Below are positions 1 to 12,309 of a DNA stretch of 64,000 nucleotides, piece after piece; position 1 is the first letter of the stretch; every line of letters starts with the position of its first letter. Where the stretch lies: contig NC_079884.1 of the NCBI RefSeq assembly GCF_029227915.1, forward strand, positions 2,358,001-2,422,000, given 5' to 3'. Position numbers and translations under genes: made by a program. The DNA is from Hydractinia symbiolongicarpus (taxonomy: Eukaryota; Cnidaria; Hydrozoa; Anthoathecata; Hydractiniidae). The notes below the pieces were generated by a model. That model was not told where the DNA came from and ran no database searches. It saw nothing but the letters and a program-made list of their open reading frames with translations.

Positions 1-59
1 ATTCATTTAAAAATTTAGATAAATAAGTCATTTCTACTGTGGGACCAATCCTAGCCGTT

Positions 60-69
60 AGCGCGCGCT
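60..69 (+). repeat. GC palindrome AGCGCGCGCT (example)
   Basis: A perfect 10-base palindrome of alternating purine and pyrimidine, in an AT-rich surround. Most monomers carry it or a close variant (TCGCGCGCT, GCGCGCGGTG, AAGCCGCGCT, TCGCGAGCT). The neighbouring CCGTTA (55-60) and TAACGG (114-119) form an inverted pair around it. Alternating CG tracts can adopt Z-DNA; whether this short one does is untested. Confidence 0.65.
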
Positions 70-343
70 GAAGATATAGAGACAGTTTCAACATCTCTAT
101 TTCATTGACTTTCTAACGGTCTAAATTCGTTTGAGTTACAACGGTTGCGTCACACATTCGTACCAACATGTATTTAGTGATTTTTTTCGGATATTCCTAA
201 GTTGTACCGCCTTCAGCAGTCAAACGATTGACTGTGGGACTTAATTGAACTGATTTTGGACTTTGACCTTATAAATGTTAATAATGAGTCATTTTGACTA
301 CAAGAAATAACATTCTTCTTAATTTGACATGATTGCTGGAACT

Positions 344-364
344 CAGCGATTACACTGGTCGCTG
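344..364 (+). repeat. Dyad box, CAGCG/CGCTG form (example)
   Basis: CAGCG (344-348) and CGCTG (360-364) are perfect inverted arms around an 11-base spacer. This or a closely related form sits at the same phase in many monomers of all domains. It may be a short hairpin or a dyad protein site; function is unknown. Confidence 0.6.
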
Positions 365-1889
365 TGGTAACGCTTTATTTAAAAACTTAGATAAATAAAT
401 CATTTTTTACTGTGGGACCAATCCTAGCCGTTATCGCGCGCTGAATAAATAGGAACAGTTTCAAAGACTACATTTCATTGTCTTTCTAGCGGTATAAATC
501 CGTTTGAGTTACAACGGTTGCGTCACACATTCGTACCAACATGTATTTAGCGATAGTTTTCGGATATTACTAGTTTGCATCGATTTTAACAGTGAAACGT
601 TTGACTGTGGGACATAATTGAACTGATTTTGGACTTTGACCTTATAAATGTGATAAATGAGCCAGTTTGAATACAAGAAATAACATTCTTCTTAATTTGA
701 CATGATTGTGGGAACTCAACGGTTGCACAGGACCCCGTGGTAGCGATTCATTTAAAAATTTAGATAAATAAGTCATTTTTACTGTGGGACCAATCCTAGC
801 CGTTAGCGCGCGCTGAAGATATAGAGACAGTTTTAAAAACTCCATTTCATTGACTTTCTAACGGTGTTAATCCGTTTGAGTTACAACGGTTGCGTCACAC
901 ATTCGTACCAACATGTATTTAGTGATTTTTTTTGGATATTCCTAAGTTGTGTCGCTTTCAACAGTCAAACGATTGACTGTGGGACTTAATTGAACTGATT
1001 TTAGACTTTGACCTTATAAATGTTATAAATGAGTCATTTTGACTACAAGAAATAACATTCTTCTTAATTTGACATGATTGCAGGAACACAGCGATTACAC
1101 TGGTCGCTGTGGTAGCGCTTCATTTGAAAATTTAGATAAATAAATCATTCTTTACTGTGTGACCAATCCTAGCCGTTATCGCGCGCTGAAGAAATAGCGA
1201 CAGTTTCGAAAACTACATCTCACTGACTGTCTAACGGTGTCAGTTCGTTTGAGTTACAACGGTTGGGTGACATATTCGTACCAACATGTATGTAGCGATA
1301 TTTTTGTCTGATGTTACTAGGTTGCATCGCTCTTAACAGTGAAACGATTGACTGTGGGACTTAATTGAACTAACTTTGGACTGTGACCTATTAAATGTGA
1401 TAATTGAGACAATTGGACTCCAAGAAATAACATTCTTCTTAATTTGACGTGATTGCCTGAAATTAGCGATTACATTGGGCGCTGTGGCAGCGCTTCATTT
1501 AAAAATTTAGATAAATAAGTCATTCTTTACTGTGGGACCAATCCTAGCCGTTATCGCGCGCTGACGAAATAGCGAAAGTTTCAAAAACTACATCTCACTG
1601 ACTTTCTAACGGTGTCAGTCCGTTTGAGCTATAACGGTTGCGTCACACATTCGTACCAACATGTATTTAGTGATTTTCTTCCGATATTACTAAGTTGTAT
1701 CGCTTTCAACAGTGAAACAATTGACTGTGGGAATTAATTGAACTGATTTTGATCTGTGACCGTATAAATGTTATAAGTGAGATAATTGGACTCCAAGAAA
1801 TAACAATCTTTTTAATTTGACATGATTGTGGGAAATCAGCGATTACATCAGGCTCTGTGGTAGCGCTTTATTTAAAAATTTAGATAAAT

Positions 1890-4800
1890 AAGTCATTTCT
1901 ACTGTGGGACCAATCCTAGCTGTTAGCGCGCGCTGAAGATATATAGACAGTTTCAAAAACTCCATTTCATTGACTTTCTAACGGTGTCAATCCGTTTGAG
2001 TTACAACAGTTGCGTCACACATTCGTACCAACATGTATTTAGTGATTTTCTTTGGATATTCCTAAGTTGTGTCGCTTTCAACAGTCAAACGATTGACGGT
2101 GGGACTTAATTGAACTGATTTTGGACTTTGACCTTATAAATGTGATAAATGAGCCAGTTTGAATACAAGAAATAACATTCTTCTTAATTTGACATGATTG
2201 TGGGAACTCAACGGTTGCACAGGACCCTGTGGTAGCGATTCATTTAAAAATTTAGATAAATAAGTCATTTCTACTGTGGGATTAATCCTAGCCGTTAGCG
2301 CGCGCTGAAGATATAGAGACAGTTTCAAAATCTCCATTTCATTGACTTTCTAACGGTCTAAATTTGTTTGAGTTACAACGGTTGCGTCACACATTCTTAC
2401 CAACATGTATTTAGTGATTTTTTTCGGATATTCCTAAGTTGTACCGCCTTCAACAGTCAAACGATTGACTGTGGGACTTAATTGAACTGATTTTGGACTT
2501 TGACCTTATAAATGTTAATAATGAGTCATTTTGACTGCAAGAAAAAACATTCTTCTTAATTTGACATGATTGCTGGAACTCAGCGATTACACTGGGCGCT
2601 GTGGTAACGCTTTATTTAAAAACTTAGATAAATAAATCATTTTTTACTGTGGGACCAATCCTAGCCGTTTATCGCGCGCTGAATAAATAGGAACAGTTTC
2701 AAAGACTACATTTCATTGACTTTCTAGCGGTATAAATCCGTTTGAGTTACAACGGTTGCGTCACACATTCTTACCAACATGTATTTAGCGATAGTGTTCG
2801 GATATTACTAGTTTGCATCGATTTTAACAGTGAAACGTTTGACTGTGGGACATAATTGAACTGATTTTGGACTTTGACCTTATAAATGTGATAAATGAGC
2901 CAGTTTGAATACAAGAAATAACATTCTTCTTAATTTGACATGATTGTGGGAACTCAACGGCTGCACAGGACCCCGTGGTAGCGATTCATTTAAAAATTTA
3001 GATAAATAAGTCATTTTTACTGTGGGACCAATCCTAGCCGTTAGCGCGCGCTGAAGATATAGAGACAGTTTCAAAAACTCCATTTCATTGACTTTCTAAC
3101 GGCGTTAATCCGTTTGAGTTACAACGGTTGCGTCACACATTCGTACCAACATGTATTTAGTGATTTTTTTTGGATATTCCTAAGTTGTGTCGCTTTCAAC
3201 AGTCAAACGATTGACTGTGGGACTTAATTGAACTGATTTTAGACTTTGACCTTATAAATGTTATAAATGAGTCATTTTGACTACAAGAAATAACATTCTT
3301 CTTAATTTGACATGATTGCAGGAACTCAGCGATTACACTGGTCGCTGTGGTAGCGCTTCATTTAAAAATTTAGATGAATAAATCATTCTTTACTGTGTAA
3401 CCAATCCTAGCCGTTATCGCGCGCTGAAGAAATAGCGACAGTTTCGAAAACTACATCTCACTGACTGTCTAACGGTGTCAGTCCGTTTGAGTTACAACGG
3501 TTGGGTGACATATTCGTACCAACATGTATGTAGCGATATTTTTTCTGATGTTACTAGGTTGCATCGCTCTTAACAGTGAAACGATTGACTGTGGGACTTA
3601 ATTGAACTAACTTTGGACTGTGACCTGTTAAATGTGATAAATGAGACAATTGGACTCCAAGAAATAACATTCTTCTTAATTTGACGTGATTGCCTGAACT
3701 TAGCGATTACACTGGTCGCTGTGGTAGCGCTTCATTTAAAAATTTAGATAAATAAATCATTCTTTACTGTGTGACCAATCCTAGCCGTTATCGCGCGCTG
3801 AAGAAATAGCGACAGTTTCGAAAACTACATCTCACTGACTGTCTAACGGTGTCAGTCCGTTTGAGTTACAACGGTTGCGTCACACATTCGTACCAACATG
3901 TATTTAGTGTTTTTCTTCCGATATTACTAAGTTGTATCGCTTTCAACAGTGAAACAATTGACTGTGGGAATTAATTGAACTGATTTTGATCTGTGACCGT
4001 ATAAATGTTATAAGTGAGATAATTGGACTCCAAGAAATAACAATCTTTTTAATTTGACATGATTGTGGGAAATCAGCGATTACATCAGGCTCTGTGGTAG
4101 CGCTTTATTTAAAAATTTAGATAAATAAATCTTTTCTTACTGTGGGATTAATCCTGGCCGTTAGCACCCGCTGAATAAATAGGAACAGCTCCAAAGACTA
4201 CATTTCGATGAACTTTCTAGCGGTATAAATCCGTTTGAGTTGCAACGGCTGCGTCACATATTCGTACCAACATGTATTTAGCGATAGTATTCGGATATTA
4301 CTAGGTTGCATCGCTTTTAACAGTGAAACGTTTGATTGTGGGACTTAATTGAACTGATTTTGGACTTTGACCTTATAAATGTGATAGATGAGGCAATATG
4401 ACTACAAGAAATAACATTCTTCTTAATTTGACATGATTGCTGGAACTCAGCGATTACCCTGGGCACTGTGGTAGCGCTTTATTTAAAAACTAATATAAAT
4501 AAGTCGTTTTATACCGTGGGACCAGTCCTAGCCGTTAGATCGCGCTGAAGAAATAGAGACATTTTCAAAAACTACATCTCACTGACTTTTTAACGGTGTC
4601 AGTCCGTTTGAGTTACAACGGTTGGGTCACATATTCGTACCAACATGTATGTAGCGATATTTTTTGTGACATTACTAGGTTGCATCGCTCTTAACAGTGA
4701 AGCGATTGACTGTGGAACTTAATTGAACTAACTTTGGACTGTGACCTGTTAAATGTGATAAATGAGACAATTGGACTCCAAGAAATAACATTCTTCTTAA

Positions 4801-6361
4801 TTTGCCGTGATTGCCTGAACTCAGCGATTACATTGGGCGCTGTGGCAGCGCTTCATTTAAAAATTTAGATAAATAAGTCATTTTTTACTGTGGGACCAAT
4901 CCTAGCCGTTATCGCGCGCTGAAGAAATAGAGACAGTTTCAAAAACTCCATTTCATTGACTTTCTAACGGTGTCAATCCGTTTGAGTTACAACGGTTGCG
5001 TCACACATTCGTACCAACATGTATTTAGTGATTTTTTTCAGATATTCCTAAGTTGTATCGCTTTCAACAGTTAAACGATTGACTGTGGGACTTAATTGAA
5101 TTGATTTTGGACTTTGACCTTATAAATGTGATAAATGAGCCAGTTTGACTACAAGAAATAACATTCTTCTTAACTTGACATGATTGCCTCAACTCAGCGA
5201 TTACATTGGGCGCTGTGGTAGCGCTTCATTTAAAAAATTAGATGAATAAGTCATTCTTTAATGTGGGACCAATCCTAGCCGTTATCACGCGCTGAAGAAA
5301 TAGCGACAGTTTCAAAAACTACATTTCATTGTTTTTCTAACAGTATCAATCCGCTTCAGTTACAACAGTTGCGTCACATATTCGTACCAACATGTACTTA
5401 TCGATAGTATTCGGATATTAATAGGTTGCATCGCTTTTGACAGTGAAACGTTTGACTGCGGGACTTAATTGAACTGATTTTGGACTTTGACATTATAAAT
5501 ATGATAAATGAGCCATTTTGACTACAAGAAATAACATTCTTTTTAATTTGACATGATTGCTGGAATTCAGCGATTACACTGGACCCTGTGGTAGCAATTC
5601 ATTTAAAAATTTAGATAAATAAGTCATTTTTACTGTGGGACCAATCCTAGCCGTTTGCGCGCGCTGAAAATATAGAGACAGTTTCAAAAATCCATTTCAT
5701 TGACTTTCTAACGGTGTCAATCCGTTTGCGTTACAACGGTTGCGTCCCACATTCGTACCAACATGTATTTAGTGATTTACTTCTGATATTACTAAGTTCT
5801 ATCGCTTTCAACAGTGAAACGATTGACGGTGGGAATAGATTGAACTGATTCTGGACTGTGACCTTATACTATGATAAATGAGCCAAGTCTCCAAGGAATA
5901 ACATTCTTCTTAGTTTGACATGATTGCTGGAATTCAGTGATTAGATTAGACTCTGTGGTAGCGCTTTATTAAAAAATTTAGATATATAGGTCTTTTCTTA
6001 CTGTGGGACCAATGCTAGCCGTTAGCGCGCGCTGAAAATATAGAGACAGTTTCAAAAACTCCATTTCATTGAATTTCTAACGGTGTCAATCCGTTTGAGT
6101 TACAACGGTTGCGTCACACATTCGTACCAACATGTATTTAGTGACTTTTTTTTGACATTACTAAGTTGTATCGCTTTCAACAGTGAAACAATTGACTGTG
6201 GGAATTAATTGAACTGATTTTGATCTGTGACCGTATAAATGTTATAAGTGAGATAATTGGACTCCAAGAAATAACAATCTTTTTAATTTGACATGATTGT
6301 GGGAAATCAGCGATTACATCAGGCTCTGTGGTAGCGCTTTATTTAAAAATTTAGATAAATA
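1890..6361 (+). repeat. HOR-A, 12-monomer copy (4,471 bp)
   Basis: The diagnostic start, CTACTGTGGGACC followed by CTAGCTGTTAGCGCG, occurs at 1,890 and again at 6,362, giving 4,471 bp or 12 monomers. Most of its interior recurs 4,099 bp (11 monomers) downstream. Rare markers such as TTAGCACCCGCTGAATAAATA near 4,160 and CCAATGCTAGCC near 6,010 reappear at 8,259 and 10,109. The 12th monomer (about 2,180-2,550) is the one absent from the next copy. Confidence 0.87.
2218..2231 (+). repeat. Dyad box, CACAGG/CCTGTG form (example)
   Basis: CACAGG (2,218-2,223) and CCTGTG (2,226-2,231) are perfect six-base arms with a two-base centre. This is the alternative sequence of the same variable box and recurs in many monomers, for example near 13,033, 14,513, 20,066 and 37,071. 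It keeps a dyad although its sequence differs from the CAGCG form. Confidence 0.62.
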
Positions 6362-9300
6362 AGTCATTTCTACTGTGGGACCAATCCTAGCTGTTAGCGC
6401 GCGCTGAAGATATATAGACAGTTTCAAAAACTCCATTTCATTGACTTTCTAACGGTGTCAATCCGTTTGAGTTACAACAGTTGCGTCACACATTCGTACC
6501 AACATGTATTTAGTGATTTTCTTTGGATATTCCTAAGTTGTGTCGCTTTCAACAGTCAAACGATTGACGGTGGGACTTAATTGAACTGATTTTGGACTTT
6601 GACCTTATAAATGTGATAAATGAGCCAGTTTGAATACAAGAAATAACATTCTTCTTAATTTGACATGATTGCTGGAACTCAGCGATTACACTGGGCGCTG
6701 TGGTAACGCTTTATTTAAAAACTTAGATAAATAAATCATTTTTTACTGTGGGACCAATCCTAGCCGTTTATCGCGCGCTGAATAAATAGGAACAGTTTCA
6801 AAGACTACATTTCATTGACTTTCTAGCGGTATAAATCCGTTTGAGTTACAACGGTTGCGTCACACATTCTTACCAACATGTATTTAGCGATAGTGTTCGG
6901 ATATTACTAGTTTGCATCGATTTTAACAGTGAAACGTTTGACTGTGGGACATAATTGAACTGATTTTGGACTTTGACCTTATAAATGTGATAAATGAGCC
7001 AGTTTGAATACAAGAAATAACATTCTTCTTAATTTGACATGATTGTGGGAACTCAACGGCTGCACAGGACCCCGTGGTAGCGATTCATTTAAAAATTTAG
7101 ATAAATAAGTCATTTTTACTGTGGGACCAATCCTAGCCGTTAGCGCGCGCTGAAGATATAGAGACAGTTTCAAAAACTCCATTTCATTGACTTTCTAACG
7201 GCGTTAATCCGTTTGAGTTACAACGGTTGCGTCACACATTCGTACCAACATGTATTTTGTGATTTTTTTTGGATATTCCTAAGTTGTGTCGCTTTCAACA
7301 GTCAAACGATTGACTGTGGGACTTAATTGAACTGATTTTAGACTTTGACCTTATAAATGTTATAAATGAGTCATTTTGACTACAAGAAATAACATTCTTC
7401 TTAATTTGACATGATTGCAGGAACTCAGCGATTACACTGGTCGCTGTGGTAGCGCTTCATTTAAAAATTTAGATAAATAAATCATTCTTTACTGTGTAAC
7501 CAATCCTAGCCGTTATCGCGCGCTGAAGAAATAGCGACAGTTTCGAAAACTACATCTCACTGACTGTCTAACGGTGTCAGTCCGTTTGAGTTACAACGGT
7601 TGGGTGACATATTCGTACCAACATGTATGTAGCGATATTTTTTCTGATGTTACTAGGTTGCATCGCTCTTAACAGTGAAACGATTGACTGTGGGACTTAA
7701 TTGAACTAACTTTGGACTGTGACCTGTTAAATGTGATAAATGAGACAATTGGACTCCAAGAAATAACATTCTTCTTAATTTGACGTGATTGCCTGAACTT
7801 AGCGATTACACTGGTCGCTGTGGTAGCGCTTCATTTAAAAATTTAGATAAATAAATCATTCTTTACTGTGTGACCAATCCTAGCCGTTATCGCGCGCTGA
7901 AGAAATAGCGACAGTTTCGAAAACTACATCTCACTGACTGTCTAACGGTGTCAGTCCGTTTGAGTTACAACGGTTGCGTCACACATTCGTACCAACATGT
8001 ATTTAGTGTTTTTCTTCCGATATTACTAAGTTGTATCGCTTTCAACAGTGAAACAATTGACTGTGGGAATTAATTGAACTGATTTTGATCTGTGACCGTA
8101 TAAATGTTATAAGTGAGATAATTGGACTCCAAGAAATAACAATCTTTTTAATTTGACATGATTGTGGGAAATCAGCGATTACATCAGGCTCTGTGGTAGC
8201 GCTTTATTTAAAAATTTAGATAAATAAATCTTTTCTTACTGTGGGATTAATCCTGGCCGTTAGCACCCGCTGAATAAATAGGAACAGCTCCAAAGACTAC
8301 ATTTCGATGAACTTTCTAGCGGTATAAATCCGTTTGAGTTGCAACGGCTGCGTCACATATTCGTACCAACATGTATTTAGCGATAGTATTCGGATATTAC
8401 TAGGTTGCATCGCTTTTAACAGTGAAACGTTTGATTGTGGGACTTAATTGAACTGATTTTGGACTTTGACCTTATAAATGTGATAGATGAGGCAATATGA
8501 CTACAAGAAATAACATTCTTCTTAATTTGACATGATTGCTGGAACTCAGCGATTACCCTGGGCACTGTGGTAGCGCTTTATTTAAAAACTAATATAAATA
8601 AGTCGTTTTATACCGTGGGACCAGTCCTAGCCGTTAGATCGCGCTGAAGAAATAGAGACATTTTCAAAAACTACATCTCACTGACTTTTTAACGGTGTCA
8701 GTCCGTTTGAGTTACAACGGTTGGGTCACATATTCGTACCAACATGTATGTAGCGATATTTTTTGTGACATTACTAGGTTGCATCGCTCTTAACAGTGAA
8801 GCGATTGACTGTGGAACTTAATTGAACTAACTTTGGACTGTGACCTGTTAAATGTGATAAATGAGACAATTGGACTCCAAGAAATAACATTCTTCTTAAT
8901 TTGCCGTGATTGCCTGAACTCAGCGATTACATTGGGCGCTGTGGCAGCGCTTCATTTAAAAATTTAGATAAATAAGTCATTTTTTACTGTGGGACCAATC
9001 CTAGCCGTTATCGCGCGCTGAAGAAATAGAGACAGTTTCAAAAACTCCATTTCATTGACTTTCTAACGGTGTCAATCCGTTTGAGTTACAACGGTTGCGT
9101 CACACATTCGTACCAACATGTATTTAGTGATTTTTTTCAGATATTCCTAAGTTGTATCGCTTTCAACAGTTAAACGATTGACTGTGGGACTTAATTGAAT
9201 TGATTTTGGACTTTGACCTTATAAATGTGATAAATGAGCCAGTTTGACTACAAGAAATAACATTCTTCTTAACTTGACATGATTGCCTCAACTCAGCGAT

Positions 9301-10278
9301 TACATTGGGCGCTGTGGTAGCGCTTCATTTAAAAAATTAGATGAATAAGTCATTCTTTAATGTGGGACCAATCCTAGCCGTTATCACGCGCTGAAGAAAT
9401 AGCGACAGTTTCAAAAACTACATTTCATTGTTTTTCTAACAGTATCAATCCGCTTCAGTTACAACAGTTGCGTCACATATTCGTACCAACATGTACTTAT
9501 CGATAGTATTCGGATATTAATAGGTTGCATCGCTTTTGACAGTGAAACGTTTGACTGCGGGACTTAATTGAACTGATTTTGGACTTTGACATTATAAATA
9601 TGATAAATGAGCCATTTTGACTACAAGAAATAACATTCTTTTTAATTTGACATGATTGCTGGAATTCAGCGATTACACTGGACCCTGTGGTAGCAATTCA
9701 TTTAAAAATTTAGATAAATAAGTCATTTTTACTGTGGGACCAATCCTAGCCGTTTGCGCGCGCTGAAAATATAGAGACAGTTTCAAAAATCCATTTCATT
9801 GACTTTCTAACGGTGTCAATCCGTTTGCGTTACAACGGTTGCGTCCCACATTCGTACCAACATGTATTTAGTGATTTACTTCCGATATTACTAAGTTCTA
9901 TCGCTTTCAACAGTGAAACGATTGACGGTGGGAATAGATTGAACTGATTCTGGACTGTGACCTTATACTATGATAAATGAGCCAAGTCTCCAAGGAATAA
10001 CATTCTTCTTAGTTTGACATGATTGCTGGAATTCAGTGATTAGATTAGACTCTGTGGTAGCGCTTTATTAAAAAATTTAGATATATAGGTCTTTTCTTAC
10101 TGTGGGACCAATGCTAGCCGTTAGCGCGCGCTGAAAATATAGAGACAGTTTCAAAAACTCCATTTCATTGAATTTCTAACGGTGTCAATCCGTTTGAGTT
10201 ACAACGGTTGCGTCACACATTCGTACCAACATGTATTTAGTGACTTTTTTTTGACATTACTAAGTTGTATCGCTTTCA
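6362..10278 (+). repeat. HOR-A, second full-scale copy (4,099 bp periodicity)
   Basis: From about 6,650 to 10,278 this region follows 2,550-6,179 at a constant 4,099 bp offset with very few differences. Before that, 6,180-6,640 follows 1,709-2,170 at 4,471 bp. The offset change shows that one monomer was lost between 6,641 and 6,669. The correspondence ends at about 10,279, where CAACAGTGAAACAATTG is replaced by CAAGAGTGAAACGATTG. Confidence 0.87.
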
Positions 10279-11540
10279 AGAGTGAAACGATTGACTGTGG
10301 GATTTAATTGAACTGATTTTGGACTTTGACCTTATAAATGTGATAAATGAGCCAGTTTGAATACAATAAATAACATTCTTCTTAATTTGACATGATTGTG
10401 GGAACTCAACGTTTGCACAGGACCCTGTGGTAGCGATTCATTTAAAAATTTAGATAAATAAGTCATTTCTACTGTAGGACCAATCCTAGCCGTTAGCGCG
10501 CGCTGAAGATATAGAGACAGTTTCAAAATCTCCATTTCATTGACTTTCTAACGGTCTAAATTCGTTTGAGTTACAACGGTTGCGTCACACATTCGTACCA
10601 ATATGTATTTAGTGATTTTTTTCAGATATTCCTAAGTTGTACCGTTTTCAACAGTCAAACGATTGACTGTGGGACTTAATTGAACTGATTTTGGACTTAG
10701 ACCTTATAAATGTTATAAATGAGTCATTTTGACTACAAGAAATAACATTCTTCTTAATTTGACATGATTGCTGGAACTCAGCGATTACACTGGGCGCTGT
10801 GGTAACGCTTTATTTAAAAACTTAGATAAATAAATCATTTGTTACTGTGGGACCAATCCTAGCCGTTATCGCGCGCTGAATAAATAGGAACAGTTTCAAA
10901 GACTACATTTCATTGACTTTCTAGCGGTATAAATCCGTTTGAGTTACAACGGTTGCGTCACACATTTGTACCAACATGTATTTAGCGATAGTGTTCGGAT
11001 ATTACTAGTTTGCATCGATTTTAACAGTGAAACGTTTGACTGTGGGACATAATTGAACTGATTTTGGACTTTGATCTTATAAATGTGATAAATGAGCCAG
11101 TTTGAATACAAGAAATAACATTCCTCTTAATTTGACATGATTGTGGGAATTCAACGCTTGCACAGGACCCTGTGGTAGCGATTCATTTAAAAATTTAGAT
11201 AAATAAGTCATTTTTACTGTGGGACCAATCCTAGCCTTTAGCGCGCGCTGAAGATATAGAGACAGTTTCAAAAACTCCATTTCATTGACTTTCTAACGGT
11301 CTCAATCCGTTTGAGTTACAACGGTTGCGTCACACATTCGTACCAACATGTATTTAGTGATTTTTTTCGGATATTCCTAAGTTGTGTCGCTTTCAACAGT
11401 CAAACGATTGACTGTGGGACTTAATTGAACTGATTTTGGACTTTGACCTTATAAATGTTATAAATGAGTCATTTTGACTACAAGAAATAACATTCTTCTT
11501 AATTTGACATGATTGCTGGAACTCAGCGATTACACTGGAC
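10279..11540 (+). repeat. HOR-A, third partial copy
   Basis: This follows 2,081-3,342 at an offset of about 8,198 bp, that is 2 x 4,099, with somewhat more divergence than between the two internal copies. The match weakens near 11,540, where an AAAAATTATGATAAATAAG leader replaces the AATTTAGATGAATAAATC leader of the reference copy. This is the right edge of the HOR-A domain. Confidence 0.8.
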
Positions 11541-12309
11541 GCTGTGGTAACGCTTTATTTAAAAATTATGATAAATAAGTCATTTTTTACTGTGGGACCA
11601 ATTCTAGCCGTTATCGCGCGCTGAAGATATAGAGACAGTTTCAAAAACTCCATTTCATTGACTTTCTAACGGTGTCAATCCGTTAGAGTTACAACATTTG
11701 CGTCACACATTCGTACCAACATGTATTTAGTGATTTTCTTCCGATATTACTAAGTTGCATCGCTTTTAACAGTGAAACGATTGATTGTGGGACTTAATTG
11801 AACTGATTTTGGACCTTGACCTTATAAATGTTATAAGTGAGACAATTGGACTCCAAGAAATAACATTTTGTTAATTTGACATAATTGTGGGAACTCAGCG
11901 ATTACACTGGGCGCTGTGGTAACGCTTTATTTAAAAATTAAGATAAATAAGTCATTTTATACTGTGGGACCAATCGTAGCCGTTATCGCGCGCTGAAGAA
12001 GTAGAGACAGTTTCAAAAACTACATTTCATTGATTTTCTAACGGGGAAAATCCGTTTGAGTTACAAGGGTTGCGTCACATATTCGTACCAAGATGTATTT
12101 AGTGATTTTCTTCCGATATTACTAAGTTGTATCGCTTTGAACAGTGAAACGATTGACTGTGGGACTTAATTGAACTGATTTTGGACTTTGACCTTACAAA
12201 TGTGATAAATGAGTCATTTTGACTACAAGAAATAACATTCTTCTTAAATTGACATAATTGCTGGAACTCGGCGATTTCACTGGGCGCTGTGGTAACGCTT
12301 TATTTAAAA
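11541..12309 (+). repeat. Divergent monomers between HOR domains
   Basis: About two monomers with several private changes, for example CCAATCGTAGCC near 11,972, ACCAAGATGTATTTA near 12,087 and GGGGAAAATCCG near 12,042. I found no near-identical partner elsewhere in the window. They look like unhomogenised monomers at the border between the 11-mer domain and the dimer domain. Confidence 0.7.

Larger units (their letters stand above)
1..372 (+). repeat. Representative monomer with internal anatomy
   Basis: In order: an A/T-rich leader with phased A and T tracts (1-35); ACTGTGGGAC (36-45); CCGTTA (55-60); palindrome AGCGCGCGCT (60-69); GAGACAGTTTC (80-90); TAACGG (114-119); CAACGG (139-144); the conserved block with TTCGTACCAACATG (about 157-170); a second ACTGTGGGAC (231-240); a TTATAAATG element (about 270-278); AACATTCTTCTTAATTTGAC (about 309-328); and a variable box with the inverted arms CAGCG (344-348) and CGCTG (360-364). 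Other monomers keep this order and differ mainly in the leader, the variable box and scattered point changes. No half-length periodicity is obvious beyond the duplicated 10-mer. Confidence 0.92.
1..1889 (+). repeat. HOR-A, partial copy (about five monomers)
   Basis: This stretch matches 2,238-4,127 monomer by monomer at an offset of about 2,237 bp (six monomers), including diagnostic variants such as the TGTGTGACC form near 1,154 and the TCAGGCTCTGTGG box near 1,850. The match stops at about 1,890/4,127, where this copy has GTCATTTCTACTG and the other has ATCTTTTCTTACTG. It is therefore a rearranged or partial HOR-A unit entering the window from the left. Confidence 0.85.

Noticed and set aside
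1-372. CENP-B box
   Set aside because: TTCGTACCAACATG in the conserved block matches only the first half of the NTTCGNNNNANNCGGGN pattern (TTCG, then A after four bases); the CGGG part is ATGT. Not a CENP-B box by the mammalian definition.
1-372. Monomer as a clear dimer of two ~186 bp halves
   Set aside because: Beyond the repeated ACTGTGGGAC and a few short words (for example GACTTT, AAATGAGTCATTTT against AAATAAGTCATTTT at other offsets), the two halves do not align convincingly by eye, so only the motif spacing is reported.
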